This document shows positions 1 through 8,669 of a DNA stretch of 33,383 nucleotides, piece after piece (positions within the stretch are counted from its first letter, which is position 1; each line of letters opens with the position of its first letter). Location: contig PEAC01000023.1 in assembly GCA_002753305.1 (NCBI GenBank), positions 1 to 33,383 on the forward strand. Reading direction: 5' to 3'. This DNA is from Nitrospirae bacterium MYbin6. GTDB taxonomy: Bacteria > Nitrospirota > Thermodesulfovibrionia > Thermodesulfovibrionales > Magnetobacteriaceae. The notes beneath the pieces were generated by a model that was given only the letters and a program-made list of their open reading frames with translations, ran no database searches and was not told the origin of the DNA. The translations under genes and the position numbers were made by a program.

Positions 1-372
1 TTGAGGGCGTTGGAGATGGTGCATGGCAAAGCGGTGCCGGGGCGCCTGCGTCCTGCTCAGGTTCCTCTGTGCATTGACCGACATTATGTTCGTATTGATA
101 ACAAATGCCATAGTTACCTCCCAGATTATTTTACTCTGCTGCTTTTACCCTTACAATTTCCGCCGGATATGTCCTTTACGCCGGGGGTTGCTAACCCCTT
201 TACGCCGGGGGTTGCCAACCCCTTCGTCCATATCCACCTGTTTCTCCACCTCCTTGTTATGCCCTGTTTATACATCACTTCTTTCCTGTTCTTCACATAG
301 CTTAATATCATATCGGACTATAGTTGAAATACTTTAGTAAATTCCCACAACTTTAATAAATTCCTGCATTTT
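1..372. other. Intergenic region with no supported gene
   Basis: The stretch lies downstream of the minus-strand gene that ends at 373. Short open frames exist on both strands, but they run through the 24-bp repeat at 173-220, have no ribosome binding site and resemble no protein I recognise. The first ~60 bases could be the end of a gene outside the window, but nothing identifies it. Confidence 0.5.
173..220. repeat. Two tandem copies of a 24-bp GC-rich repeat
   Basis: Two adjacent 24-bp units (173-196 and 197-220) differ at one base. Each contains GGGGTT-GCY-AACCCC, a short hairpin with 6-bp arms and a 3-nt loop. On the minus strand the unit can be read in frame as V-K-G-L-A-T-P-G. A related copy lies at 381-416 and a more diverged hairpin of the same style (GGGGTC-GCT-GACCCC) at 27172-27186. 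This looks like a dispersed REP-like palindromic element. Confidence 0.75.
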
Positions 373-1596
373 TTATTCAATACAGCCGGGGGTTGCCAAC
401 CCCTTTACAGCCGGGGCTGTTTTCTTTCGACACTGAACCAGTTTTCTCACTATGTCAGAAAAAGATACCCTGGCCTGCTTCCTGTTATAGCACTCTGTCA
501 GGGCCGCCTTTAGCGAGTCCTTATTGTCCACAAAGGTTACGTCGGTCTGAAAGTCCTTCTTTTCATATATCGGATTATACACTATTGAGAGCTTGCCGTA
601 CTCGGAGGCAAACCCCAGTGTCGTCAGATAGGCAGGTGAGATGATAACATCACAGAGCATTATCAGGTCTCCCTTTGAGTCCGGCTCCATGACAAATGAC
701 CGGCCCTTGATTTTCTTTATGTCGTTCATGTAGAAATCACTTATTATATCGTCCTCGGAGAGCTCCCTGATGACAAACTTCCGCTTCATAAAAAATACCG
801 TCTTAGGCATGTCCAGCTCGTTTATCGCCTCAAGGGACTCTTTGACGCAGAATCGAAGCCTCGGATGGTTTATCAGGAGAATTACCAGTTCCTCTTTCGG
901 TATATAGATGCTGGGATTAAGGAGTGAGTCCATGTATTTATCTTCTATCGTATCGATAAAATACGCCTCCTGTGCATAATCAAGGACAAATGTCTTAGAC
1001 ATATCAAAGCCGTACTCTCTTAAATACTCCTTTTCCCACTCATATTTTATGACAATGTAATCAACAGCCTTGATGAATATAGGCGGCGTCTGAATTGCCG
1101 GGAACATCTGAATGCCGACAATCGGCACGCCCTGTTCCTTCGCGTAAAAACACACGGTGGAGTAGAATATATCGCAGTCCGTAAGGGGTGGAACCTCTGT
1201 AGAAGGAATCGGCAGCATCACAGCAGTATACGGGGTTAAATCTATTTCGGGATATGTAAATGTGGCCACATGGCCTCTGAAGTCATCAAAGGCCGTCACC
1301 TTGTAGAGTTTCATGTCGGTGCCGGGGATGTACATATCATATGTGAGTTTTATAAACGTGTTTACGAGCGAGGCTATGTGGTCAAGATGCATGGGGTTAG
1401 GGGCAATCAGGGCAGTGTTGATTGCCTGGTTGCCTTTACTGATTTCGACGGAGAATTCATAGACCGAGGGGCTGTATGTCAGGACATCTGCCTGTACTCC
1501 CTTAATGGCCATGGCACGGGCAATGTAGAGCAGCCTGCCGTTTGTACCTTTTAGTTCGTTCTCTCCTACGGGGATGAGTACCTTCGTTGGATTCAT
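373..1596 (-). CDS. Hypothetical protein, possibly GT-B-like glycosyltransferase
   Basis: A 407-aa soluble protein that I do not recognise at family level. It opens with K-V-L-I-P-V-G followed by a helix containing R-L-L-Y-I-A-R-A-M, then alternating hydrophobic strands and helices. The late segment (about residues 300-370, with D-V-I-I-S-P-A-Y and L-S-I-V-Y-N-P) resembles the second Rossmann half of GT-B glycosyltransferases. This is fold-level inference only; no catalytic motif is certain. The start codon overlaps the stop of the upstream gene by one base (TAATG), so the two are translationally coupled. The last ~10 residues (V-K-G-L-A-T-P-G) are encoded by the dispersed GC-rich repeat, so the C-terminus appears to have been extended or replaced by repeat sequence. 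Confidence 0.75.
   Translation of the reverse strand: MNPTKVLIPVGENELKGTNGRLLYIARAMAIKGVQADVLTYSPSVYEFSVEISKGNQAINTALIAPNPMHLDHIASLVNTFIKLTYDMYIPGTDMKLYKVTAFDDFRGHVATFTYPEIDLTPYTAVMLPIPSTEVPPLTDCDIFYSTVCFYAKEQGVPIVGIQMFPAIQTPPIFIKAVDYIVIKYEWEKEYLREYGFDMSKTFVLDYAQEAYFIDTIEDKYMDSLLNPSIYIPKEELVILLINHPRLRFCVKESLEAINELDMPKTVFFMKRKFVIRELSEDDIISDFYMNDIKKIKGRSFVMEPDSKGDLIMLCDVIISPAYLTTLGFASEYGKLSIVYNPIYEKKDFQTDVTFVDNKDSLKAALTECYNRKQARVSFSDIVRKLVQCRKKTAPAVKGLATPGCIE
381..416. repeat. Partial copy of the 24-bp GC-rich repeat inside a gene 3' end
   Basis: This copy carries the same GGGGTT-GCC-AACCCC hairpin core as the array at 173-220, followed by the start of a second unit (TTTACAGCCGGGG in place of TTTACGCCGGGG). 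It overlaps the last codons of the minus-strand gene at 373-1596. Confidence 0.7.
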
Positions 1597-2159
1597 TAGT
1601 TGGACTTCAAGTCTATGGCACGCATGATGTCGTATGCCTTGTCGATATACGCGCCGGTGGTTATCTGTTTTAATTTATTGGCGGTGTCCTGGATAATCTC
1701 AAGTATTGGGGCGTGGTTTTGGGTATTGGAGTATGCAAGGGGCAGATATACGTCATAGACCTCTTTGAGGGCCTCAGAATTCAAAAACTCATACCCGTAG
1801 GAGTCCCTGTCGGGCAGGTCTATGGAGATCAGGTAACTCAGGAGTGCCGAGAGCATATCGCCGTAGCGGTGGGTGGCCTTTGACAACATGATGTCCAAAA
1901 AGAGAAAATCCGCATAGAATCTCTTTAACTTAAGCCCCTGCCTGATATAATATGAGGCCCTTGAGATGTCTCCTTCTTCAATGGCGAATCTGGCACTTAA
2001 CGACAGTATCTTTAAATAGGACTTGTTGTCCTCTGTTTTATCTTCTTCAGGCACCTGGGTGAATGCCTTTTTTACCGATGCCTTGGCGTCGTTGTTATTG
2101 TCTGTCCTTAAATATGATATTGCCGTCTCTAAGTTCGATTCATAGTCTTTTTGGCTCAT
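1596..2159 (-). CDS. Hypothetical helical-repeat-like protein
   Basis: A 187-aa, mostly alpha-helical protein that reads like a TPR-like scaffold: paired helices around S-L-S-A-R-F-A-I-E-E-G-D-I-S-R-A-S-Y-Y and a later set rich in Leu, Ala and Tyr. No catalytic motif is visible. I chose the ATG at 2159 because GAGGAG lies about 10 bases upstream. A longer frame reaching 2240 would add an unlikely N-terminus and would overlap the putative promoter. The stop codon shares one base with the start of the next gene, so the pair forms a two-gene operon. Function is unknown; a partner or scaffold role for the downstream protein is only an inference. Confidence 0.75.
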   Translation of the reverse strand: MSQKDYESNLETAISYLRTDNNNDAKASVKKAFTQVPEEDKTEDNKSYLKILSLSARFAIEEGDISRASYYIRQGLKLKRFYADFLFLDIMLSKATHRYGDMLSALLSYLISIDLPDRDSYGYEFLNSEALKEVYDVYLPLAYSNTQNHAPILEIIQDTANKLKQITTGAYIDKAYDIMRAIDLKSN

Positions 2160-2212
2160 GATACGGGTACTCCTCAAAGTTTGGGTATATATTACATTGC
2201 TTATTATATTAT

Positions 2213-2240
2213 AGTATAGCATATGGCATGCACATATCAA
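2213..2240 (-). promoter_or_regulatory. Putative sigma70-type promoter for the 2159-373 operon
   Basis: On the minus strand TTGATA (2240-2235) is followed after 16 bases by TATACT (2218-2213). Both hexamers match the consensus at five of six positions. It lies about 55 bases upstream of the chosen start at 2159 and within the AT-rich divergent region shared with the gene at 2270. Confidence 0.5.
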
Positions 2241-2269
2241 CAGATAAAATTTATTAACAGGGTTATTCG

Positions 2270-3736
2270 ATGAATCCAGCTGAGATCCAGCACATACCGG
2301 TAAAGTTTCTCAAAGGGCACAAACATGTCTTCGTCGACTGGCAGTTTGTCGAGGCCGGTTACGGGATGCCGTTTTGGAAATACTACCAGGACACCTACGG
2401 CACGCGCCCGTGGTTCAGCCCCTATGGGGTTAGCCTTACGGTGGGACAGCCGGAGATTCTCAGCCGTCCCATACTTGAGAACGACCCGCTTGGCTATATC
2501 GGTGCCTATAGCACGCTCAGATATGAAGACGGCCTCTACCGCCTCTGGTACGTAACCTATGATTTCGACAAGGACGGGCAGGAAAACGACAAGATATGCT
2601 ACGCCGAGTCCCGCGATTTTATAAACTGGCACCGCCCCGACCTCGGCCTTATTTCCTACAGAGGCTCGCAACACAATAACATAGTCTATGGATTTGGCAA
2701 GAGAAAACACGGCGGACACACAGGCGCCCACGGCGCTACGGTCTTCTTTGACCCATCGGCCCCGCCCAACGCGCGCTATAAGATGGCCTACCTGGGGCCT
2801 GCAACAAAGGGCCAGAAGCTACTGAACTGGATTTATGGGGCAACCTCCCCGGACGGCATACATTGGAGCAGCATTGCGCCGGCTATAGGAAAATTCTCAA
2901 GCGACACGCAGTCCGTTGCCCTGTATGACGAGCAGCTCAAAAAATACGTCCTCTACGTGCGCCAGTGGACGCCGCAAAACGTGGTGGGCTTTGGCGGACG
3001 CCGCATTGTCGGAAGGACAGAGTCGGATAAGTTCACACAATTTCCCGCGCCAACGCCGGTACTGTCTCCTTTGCCCTCGTGGGAGCCGTCCATGGATATA
3101 TACACAAACGCCTATCACCTCTGGCCCGGGGCCGACGCTGCCCATATCATGCTCCCCGCCCTTTACCACAGAAACACGGACACCGTGACCCTTCACCTTG
3201 CCGTAAGCAGGGATGGGCACTCGTGGGCGATGCCACAACCCACTCCCATACTTGCAGAGAACTCATCCTATGAGAAGGTGACGACATACGCCGGGTGCGG
3301 CATTGTCCCATATGGCGAGGGCAAGTGGGCCTTTCCGGTGTTCTTTTCGCGCAGGAGCCATAATGAGTACGTCTCGGAGCGTCCGGTACTCTGTGCGGCA
3401 GTTATCAGAGAGGACGGGTTTATGGCAGTTGAGTCCACACTGCGCGGTGAGTTCTATACGTACCCCTGTGTGTTTGAGGGGGGGCGGCTACTGTTAAACT
3501 CCTTTTCATATCCAGGGGGTGAGATTAGAATAGAGATAATCGAGTTGAAGCCAAAGTTCGAGGCGAGGCCATTTCCCGGATTTTCCCTTGATGAGTGCAA
3601 CCCTCTCAGGGGCAACTCAATGTGGAGGCCGCTATCATGGAATGGGAACGAGGACATATCGGCACTTGCCGGGAAAACCGTTCGACTGAGGTTTCTGCTT
3701 ATAAGGTCAAGGATTTTCGCTTTCAGGTTTGAGTAG
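2270..3736 (+). CDS. Beta-propeller glycosidase-like protein (GH32/GH43-type fold)
   Basis: A 488-aa protein without a signal peptide. Residues ~15-410 show the recurring pattern of five-bladed propeller glycosidases: an early V-D-W-Q-F-V segment, acidic/aromatic blade motifs such as Y-R-L-W-Y-V-T-Y-D, Y-A-E-S-R-D-F-I-N-W and Y-G-A-T-S-P-D-G-I-H-W, and a late V-S-R-D-G-H-S-W. Repeated S-x-D-G-x-x-W turns are typical of GH32/43/68-like and sialidase-like propellers. The last ~70 residues (T-V-R-L-R-F-L-L then I-F-A-F-R-F-E) look like a small beta-sandwich tail. The family is inferred, and catalytic residues cannot be assigned with confidence. The gene is divergent from 2159 and converges on the PaaK-like gene 46 bases away. 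Confidence 0.7.
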   Translation: MNPAEIQHIPVKFLKGHKHVFVDWQFVEAGYGMPFWKYYQDTYGTRPWFSPYGVSLTVGQPEILSRPILENDPLGYIGAYSTLRYEDGLYRLWYVTYDFDKDGQENDKICYAESRDFINWHRPDLGLISYRGSQHNNIVYGFGKRKHGGHTGAHGATVFFDPSAPPNARYKMAYLGPATKGQKLLNWIYGATSPDGIHWSSIAPAIGKFSSDTQSVALYDEQLKKYVLYVRQWTPQNVVGFGGRRIVGRTESDKFTQFPAPTPVLSPLPSWEPSMDIYTNAYHLWPGADAAHIMLPALYHRNTDTVTLHLAVSRDGHSWAMPQPTPILAENSSYEKVTTYAGCGIVPYGEGKWAFPVFFSRRSHNEYVSERPVLCAAVIREDGFMAVESTLRGEFYTYPCVFEGGRLLLNSFSYPGGEIRIEIIELKPKFEARPFPGFSLDECNPLRGNSMWRPLSWNGNEDISALAGKTVRLRFLLIRSRIFAFRFE

Positions 3737-3782
3737 CATGGGGTTTGCGTTTTAAGACAATATTGAATTACAAATAAACGCC

Positions 3783-5093
3783 TTATTTCTCTCTGTTACG
3801 CATGTCTTTAAAGACGACTGCCTTGCGTGAGCCTCCTTCGAACAGGCGTTTATTAAGCTCCTCGGGGGCCTCTATAACTATCTCCGGGGTAACGCGGGCC
3901 TTGGCGCGCAGGTGGTCTATTACCCCGTCGCGAAATGCCTTATCTGTCCTTGTCGAGCCGACCCTGAGAATAAGCCTGTCCGAGTGGTTTTCCCCGGTAG
4001 TGGCCTCTATCTGGTAGTTCACCACGTCTTTTAGTTTGCATATGGCGTTTTCTATCGTCTTCGGATACAGGGTAACGCCCTTTATTTTGAGGCGTTGTTT
4101 TTTTCTGCCGACAATTGGCCCTATCCGCAGGGAGTTCCTGCCGCATTGGCAGCCCTGTGTTATCTTAAACGTAATATCTCCGGTTTTATATCTGATCAGG
4201 GGCATACCCTCTGTTTGCAGGGTCGTCAGGACAAGCTCTCCGGTTTGGCCGTCATCAAGAGGGGTGCCGTCTTCATCGACAACCTCGGCAATTACGAGGT
4301 CGGGATGGCTGTGCAGCCCAGCCTTTTGGCCGCATTCGCAAAAAGACACCTGTCCCTCGGTTATGCCGTATGTGCTGTAGCATATATCGCCGAATGCCTC
4401 CTCGACAAGCTCTCCCAGCGAATTGGATTTCAGGGAGGCGTCCCGTATGGACTCACCTATGAGTACGGCCTTTTTAAGATTCAGATCTTTGGGGTCAATC
4501 TTTAACTCAAGGGCGGTGCGCGCCATGTGAAGCATAAACGACGGCACGGCCACAATGGCCGAAGGCCTTAGTTTTTCTATAAGGTCAAAGTGCCTGATTG
4601 TGTTCTGAGGGCCTACACGGGCAACCGCCGCCCCAAGCCTTATCAGCCCCCTGTAGTAGGCAGCCCCGGCTATGAACAGGTTATCGCCGGTTACGGCCAG
4701 ATGGAAGAGGTCCCCTTCTTTGGCCCCGGTGTAGGTAAAGCTCCGCTGCTCATTATAGGCAAGACGCTCGATGTCACTTTCTGTCATAGCTATAAAGGCC
4801 GGTTCACCTGTTGTGCCGGTGGTTGAGACAATCTCCCGGACAGAGTGCCGCGGCGTTGCGAGGAGGTCCCAGTTGAACTGTTGAAGATCTTCTCTGGTTG
4901 TGAATGGAAGCCTGAGCAGGCCATCGACCCCTTTTATATCGCCCGGGGTGAGGCTGTTTTGCCTGAATATTCTTTTATAATATGGACTTGAGGTACTTAC
5001 ATGGTGTGTCAATTCTGCGAGCAGCTCATCCTGAAGGCGCTTAATGTCGCCGTGGGATGAGAAATCTATCGAACAGGCCCTGATTTTCGACAT
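3783..5093 (-). CDS. Phenylacetate-CoA ligase-like (PaaK family) adenylate-forming enzyme
   Basis: A 436-aa enzyme of the ANL superfamily, close in length and layout to PaaK/CapK-like proteins. Visible motifs are the phosphate-binding loop S-T-T-G-T-T-G-E-P (A3-like), the A5-like Y-G-I-T-E-G, and R-Y-K-T-G-D-I, followed by a Cys pair (G-C-Q-C-G) also typical of PaaK relatives. The family activates a carboxylate to an acyl-adenylate and then, in most members, to a CoA thioester; the substrate here cannot be read from sequence. I chose the ATG at 5093 because AGGA lies 7 bases upstream; a longer frame to 5159 exists but adds a poor N-terminus. Neighbours (a glycosidase-like gene and a secreted protease) do not define a pathway. 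Confidence 0.8.
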   Translation of the reverse strand: MSKIRACSIDFSSHGDIKRLQDELLAELTHHVSTSSPYYKRIFRQNSLTPGDIKGVDGLLRLPFTTREDLQQFNWDLLATPRHSVREIVSTTGTTGEPAFIAMTESDIERLAYNEQRSFTYTGAKEGDLFHLAVTGDNLFIAGAAYYRGLIRLGAAVARVGPQNTIRHFDLIEKLRPSAIVAVPSFMLHMARTALELKIDPKDLNLKKAVLIGESIRDASLKSNSLGELVEEAFGDICYSTYGITEGQVSFCECGQKAGLHSHPDLVIAEVVDEDGTPLDDGQTGELVLTTLQTEGMPLIRYKTGDITFKITQGCQCGRNSLRIGPIVGRKKQRLKIKGVTLYPKTIENAICKLKDVVNYQIEATTGENHSDRLILRVGSTRTDKAFRDGVIDHLRAKARVTPEIVIEAPEELNKRLFEGGSRKAVVFKDMRNREK

Positions 5094-5159
5094 CGGCCCA
5101 TCCTGGTGTAACGATCCTGGCATTGCAGCATTAAACCATATTTGTACAGAGATAATCAA

Positions 5160-5308
5160 CCGGTTTCATAATTGCCAGTCTGAATAATCTGTGGAATAGA
5201 TGGCTGCTTGTCGCCTCCTTAGCTTTGTCCACCTCCAGTGCTGCCTTACATACCTTAATTCCTGAATGGATGTATCCCGAATTTACCGTCCAGAATTTAT
5301 TAACGATG
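5160..5308. other. Short gap between two minus-strand genes
   Basis: 149 bases with open frames on both strands but no recognisable protein, RNA or strong terminator. A 5-bp hairpin (TTAAC-GAT-GTTAA, 5300-5312) overlaps the stop codon of the upstream gene and is too weak to call a terminator. Confidence 0.4.
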
Positions 5309-8191
5309 TTAATTTTCGCCCATATCTTTCAACTTAAACCATGCATTACCAGGGCCAAGATAGATATACTGAAACTCTGCCCAGTAGCTCCTGTCTCCCA
5401 TGACCATCTGCGGGATGTATAACACCATATCGCTGCCAAGGTGCGCATAGTCACATGTCAGATACGATGTTGCATCATTCCTGTATGTATAACCGTTCAG
5501 AAAATACCACATGTCGCCATCCGTTGTCGGCTGATATGTCATGTTAAGCGACAGATACACATATTGTGAGCCGTCGGGCCAAAGGCTGACCGGTACGTTA
5601 AGTGTATAGCCGTCAAGTATCGTATCACATCTGGTTACGTCCGACCCCAAAATGCCGCCCGCACTGAAATTATACCTTCCAGTGCCTGATGAAGTGGAGA
5701 CTTTTGCATAAAAAACCTCATTCCCACTGGTGTTGATATCAACAGACGGATAGTTGAGTCTAGGGTTAAAGACTGACCTGCCAATTTCCTTGTAGTTTGA
5801 GTCATAAACGGTTATAACTGGAAGCCAGTCCGGTGAAACATAGGTTAGTCTGAAGACAATTGTTTTCTGAACAGAATCATTATCAGTAACCTTATAAAAC
5901 TCCTCAGTTTCAGAACTCGATATAATTCCGGCAGTGTTCGTATTGTCTGCAACCACCGCCTTAGCCGTCGCAAAATCTTTTCCACGGGAGTAGGAGTTAA
6001 CGTTGCTTACAATAAACTGGTACTGTTGTGACCTTTGTGCTTGCTCATTTAACGGAATGCTTAACAAGCCTGGCATGCTTCCATCCGGTAACAGTGCGGG
6101 CTGAAGGCTTAAATTGGTCATAAAGGCTGTATTATCTTTATTATCTGCCGTAACGGTTACAGTATAAACGCCGTCCTGATTGTAATCGTTTACCAAAAAA
6201 GAGTAAACTCCGTCGTTTGCTATGTTATCAGGGTCTATCCCGTCGTCTCTGAACATAGCAGGCCGGACTGTGCCGTCCGGGTACTGAATAACGGCCGTTA
6301 TATTAGCCCCTGCGATTGGGTAATCCTTTTCAAAATTAACTTCAAGCAGAATCTGTTCAGGAAATCTGATTGAATCTCCATTGATGTTATACACGGACAG
6401 GGTATAGGGGAAAATACCGTTTTTGTTTAAGCCATTTATCGAATATCCTAGATTAAGGGCCGAAAACGATACTGCAGAAAGCTGCCAATTACCGCTTTGT
6501 GGGGAATTCACACGCAAGATGCAGACAGTACCCGACGGTGAGGCGGTGCAGCTCGAAACGGACGATGTCATACCCTGTGGGTCTGTTACGTGTACGTCCG
6601 CTTTGCCGTCAAGCACGGCAGTAATCAATAGACTGCCCGTGGCGGGATCAACCGTGAAGTTCTGCGTTGTGAGCCTGCCTTGTGACAGAGTTAAAGTGCC
6701 TTCGGATATACCGTATGAAGAGGTTGCCTCTTTCAGTGAGTTGTTTAAATTAAATATCAATCGGTTAAACGTCCCGCCAGCGTTATAATAATTACCCTTT
6801 GTGCGCGTTGCAAGTGCAAACAAAGGCAGCGTATCGGCATTGGCAGGGCCATTGTCGTATGCAATGGTGAAAACGGGGAGACGCAGGTCTCTGAAATTGT
6901 ACGCGGCAGCGGGCGTAATGCCTTTGTTGCCCATGTGTTTACCGGAAGTAATAAGAAAAACAGCCCTGATCTCGTTTTCAGGCCTGTTAAGGAGACTGTC
7001 TCCCGCCTGTCTCAGGGTATCGTACAAGGCCGGAGTGGACGATGGCGAGAGTGTTTTAATAAAGGCCTTAAGCCTCTCCCTGTCTGAATTTGTCTTAATA
7101 TTGGTTACCGGATATGAGGCTTGCCCAGGCGCTGTTATTCCAATAGCGGCCTTGCCAATTTCAACCGTATCGACAAAATAAGCTGCGGCAGCTTTAAGGT
7201 CTTCAACAATGTCTGAGGTTGCATACGAGGTATCGATAACAAGCACGTAAGAGGATTGATTGTCGGACATCCAGTTAATCTTACAAATGCTTCTGGCTTT
7301 TCCCTGCTCCCCGGCTTTGGTCAGTAAGATTACTGGTTTGTTTTTAAGCACTTCCGGGGCTTTCTTCTTCAGGTCGTCAAAGACCTTCCTGCCTATTTCG
7401 TCATCATCGTGTGCCCATTTTGGTTTAGGATCTTCGGATTCACTTCTCCCAAGCGTTTCCCATGCACTCACCTTCAGGGTTCTGTGCTGTGCGGTTTTTC
7501 TTGTATTTCTGTACATGCCCGCCGTATCGCCTGAAACATAGGCAATAGAGAACTTGAGCCACTTGTAGTTATCCCCTCCACCTCTGGCATTGTCCTGGCT
7601 GTTCATTATAGAAGGCACAACGGGCTTATCGCCTGGCAATGGAAATCCGCTATTACGTTTTGGATTGTCCCCCTGATATTCATCATACAGACCGTAAGTA
7701 TAATGACCCCACTCATGTCCGAACGTGTAACCGTTGTCTTCATCCGGTATGTCGGTTATGTTTCCCTCGTTATCTTTAAACTTATCGAACATGCCGATGT
7801 TCTTGGATTCTTTTCCCAGACCGTTAACGTTGGCCACAGGCCAGCCTTCTTGCTGCCATATAACGTCGGCCTTTTTGGAAAAAGTCCCTCCGGTATAAAA
7901 CGTCAGGGTTCCAACTTTGTGAAGCCCCTCGGTGGATTCGTACATTGCGTCACAAAAGTAATTGAGCACTGTTTGATATTTGGTTTTCTCTGCTTCCGTA
8001 GGAGTTTTATATAGTGAACCAACGAGGTTGTGAACGGTGTAATTGTCGGCAGAGTTTTGTACTGCGGCATTGTGGCGTCCATATTCAGTGTAAGAATAAC
8101 CTGACCAATGTTTTCCGGCGTTAATGTCCTGAGTAAGCAGCAATACGAAAGAAACACATACAACAGTTATTACTGAAAATAAATATCTCAT
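5309..8191 (-). CDS. Secreted CLCA-like zinc metalloprotease with VWA and PPC-like domains
   Basis: A 960-aa exported protein with a signal peptide (residues 1-25). Residues ~28-290 resemble the N-terminal metalloprotease domain of CLCA (calcium-activated chloride channel regulator) proteins. H-E-W-G-H at 159-163 followed by Y-G-L-Y-D-E-Y gives a plausible HExxH zinc site with a downstream acidic ligand. Residues ~313-485 form a von Willebrand factor A domain. Its MIDAS reads D320-T-S322-Y-A324, so the second serine of DxSxS is Ala and metal binding may be altered. Beta-rich domains follow, including a bacterial pre-peptidase C-terminal (PPC)-like stretch at ~770-860. The start is supported by AAGGAG 7 bases upstream. 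Human CLCA proteins self-cleave; whether this one does is untested. Confidence 0.8.
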   Translation of the reverse strand: MRYLFSVITVVCVSFVLLLTQDINAGKHWSGYSYTEYGRHNAAVQNSADNYTVHNLVGSLYKTPTEAEKTKYQTVLNYFCDAMYESTEGLHKVGTLTFYTGGTFSKKADVIWQQEGWPVANVNGLGKESKNIGMFDKFKDNEGNITDIPDEDNGYTFGHEWGHYTYGLYDEYQGDNPKRNSGFPLPGDKPVVPSIMNSQDNARGGGDNYKWLKFSIAYVSGDTAGMYRNTRKTAQHRTLKVSAWETLGRSESEDPKPKWAHDDDEIGRKVFDDLKKKAPEVLKNKPVILLTKAGEQGKARSICKINWMSDNQSSYVLVIDTSYATSDIVEDLKAAAAYFVDTVEIGKAAIGITAPGQASYPVTNIKTNSDRERLKAFIKTLSPSSTPALYDTLRQAGDSLLNRPENEIRAVFLITSGKHMGNKGITPAAAYNFRDLRLPVFTIAYDNGPANADTLPLFALATRTKGNYYNAGGTFNRLIFNLNNSLKEATSSYGISEGTLTLSQGRLTTQNFTVDPATGSLLITAVLDGKADVHVTDPQGMTSSVSSCTASPSGTVCILRVNSPQSGNWQLSAVSFSALNLGYSINGLNKNGIFPYTLSVYNINGDSIRFPEQILLEVNFEKDYPIAGANITAVIQYPDGTVRPAMFRDDGIDPDNIANDGVYSFLVNDYNQDGVYTVTVTADNKDNTAFMTNLSLQPALLPDGSMPGLLSIPLNEQAQRSQQYQFIVSNVNSYSRGKDFATAKAVVADNTNTAGIISSSETEEFYKVTDNDSVQKTIVFRLTYVSPDWLPVITVYDSNYKEIGRSVFNPRLNYPSVDINTSGNEVFYAKVSTSSGTGRYNFSAGGILGSDVTRCDTILDGYTLNVPVSLWPDGSQYVYLSLNMTYQPTTDGDMWYFLNGYTYRNDATSYLTCDYAHLGSDMVLYIPQMVMGDRSYWAEFQYIYLGPGNAWFKLKDMGEN

Positions 8192-8596
8192 GGCTTGACT
8201 CCTTTTGGTTCATTTTTAAGACCACAAACAAAATCCATCTTTCTATTTTCCTTTTATTTGCGGTTAAAACTACTCCTACTGCTGCTGCACCAGTTAAAAA
8301 ATCTCTTATGTTCATCTTCCCTCTTTTTTTCGTTCACAGGACATCGGCCTTCCCTAACCCGTTTAGATTCTTTGATGCTTTCCAGTCATACCTCGCTGTA
8401 TTTTATCAAACCGAACGTGTATTTTTCAAGATGAGTAATCGCACCTGAATCCACCATCAAAATCAGAGGTGGCAGCTTTGTTATGTTACACGGCCGTAGC
8501 GCTAAAGCAAAGGCTTGGGTACGACGATTCATTAGACGTAGCGGGCATTAATGGGGTAGGAGGCACATGGGGGATGATAGCTGCCGTGCTGTGAAT

Positions 8597-8611
8597 AAAT
8601 AAATCTGTCCC
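8597..8611 (-). repeat. Left copy of a 15-bp inverted repeat flanking the chaperone island
   Basis: The plus strand reads AAATAAATCTGTCCC. The exact reverse complement occurs at 16269-16283, just past the last gene of the island. GGGACAGATTTATTT-like words are also common as dispersed repeats in many bacterial genomes, so a boundary role is only a hypothesis. Confidence 0.6.
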
Positions 8612-8633
8612 CTTTAATTCTTTAATTTCGGCA

Positions 8634-8663
8634 TTGACAGACCGGCAGGGTTGAGGGTAGAAT
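8634..8663 (+). promoter_or_regulatory. Sigma70-type promoter immediately upstream of the Uma2-like gene
   Basis: TTGACA (8634-8639, perfect) is followed after 18 bases by TAGAAT (8658-8663, five of six). The expected transcription start falls at or next to the ATG at 8670, so the mRNA may be leaderless; the nearest SD-like GAGGG would lie upstream of the transcript start. Confidence 0.6.
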
Positions 8664-8669
8664 ATAATA

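Larger units (their letters stand above)
8192..8669. other. Intergenic region between divergent genes
   Basis: This region separates the secreted protease (minus) from the Uma2-like gene (plus). A minus-strand frame starting at 8315 encodes a short peptide (M-N-I-R-D-F-L-T-G-A-A-A-V-G-V-V) with GAGG only 4 bases before the ATG. It runs into the protease gene and I do not call it. The right part holds the left copy of the inverted repeat (8597-8611) and a promoter (8634-8663). No RNA gene is seen. Confidence 0.5.

Noticed and set aside
173..220. CRISPR-like array
   Set aside because: There are only two directly adjacent units with no spacers.
1..337. Overlapping plus-strand frames of ~100 codons at the window start
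   Set aside because: They pass through the 24-bp repeat, lack a ribosome binding site and resemble no known protein; at most the first bases belong to a gene outside the window.
3737..3782. GCGTTT...AAACGC inverted repeat as a bidirectional terminator
   Set aside because: The arms are only 6 bp with a loop of more than 20 bases.
5225..5422. Plus-strand 65-codon frame between the PaaK-like and CLCA-like genes
   Set aside because: It runs into the coding region of the secreted protease on the opposite strand and has no recognisable features.
8121..8315. Minus-strand 64-codon frame upstream of the CLCA-like gene
   Set aside because: GAGG is only 4 bases from its ATG, and the frame overlaps the start of a well-supported gene and its SD; the hydrophobic N-terminus alone is not enough.
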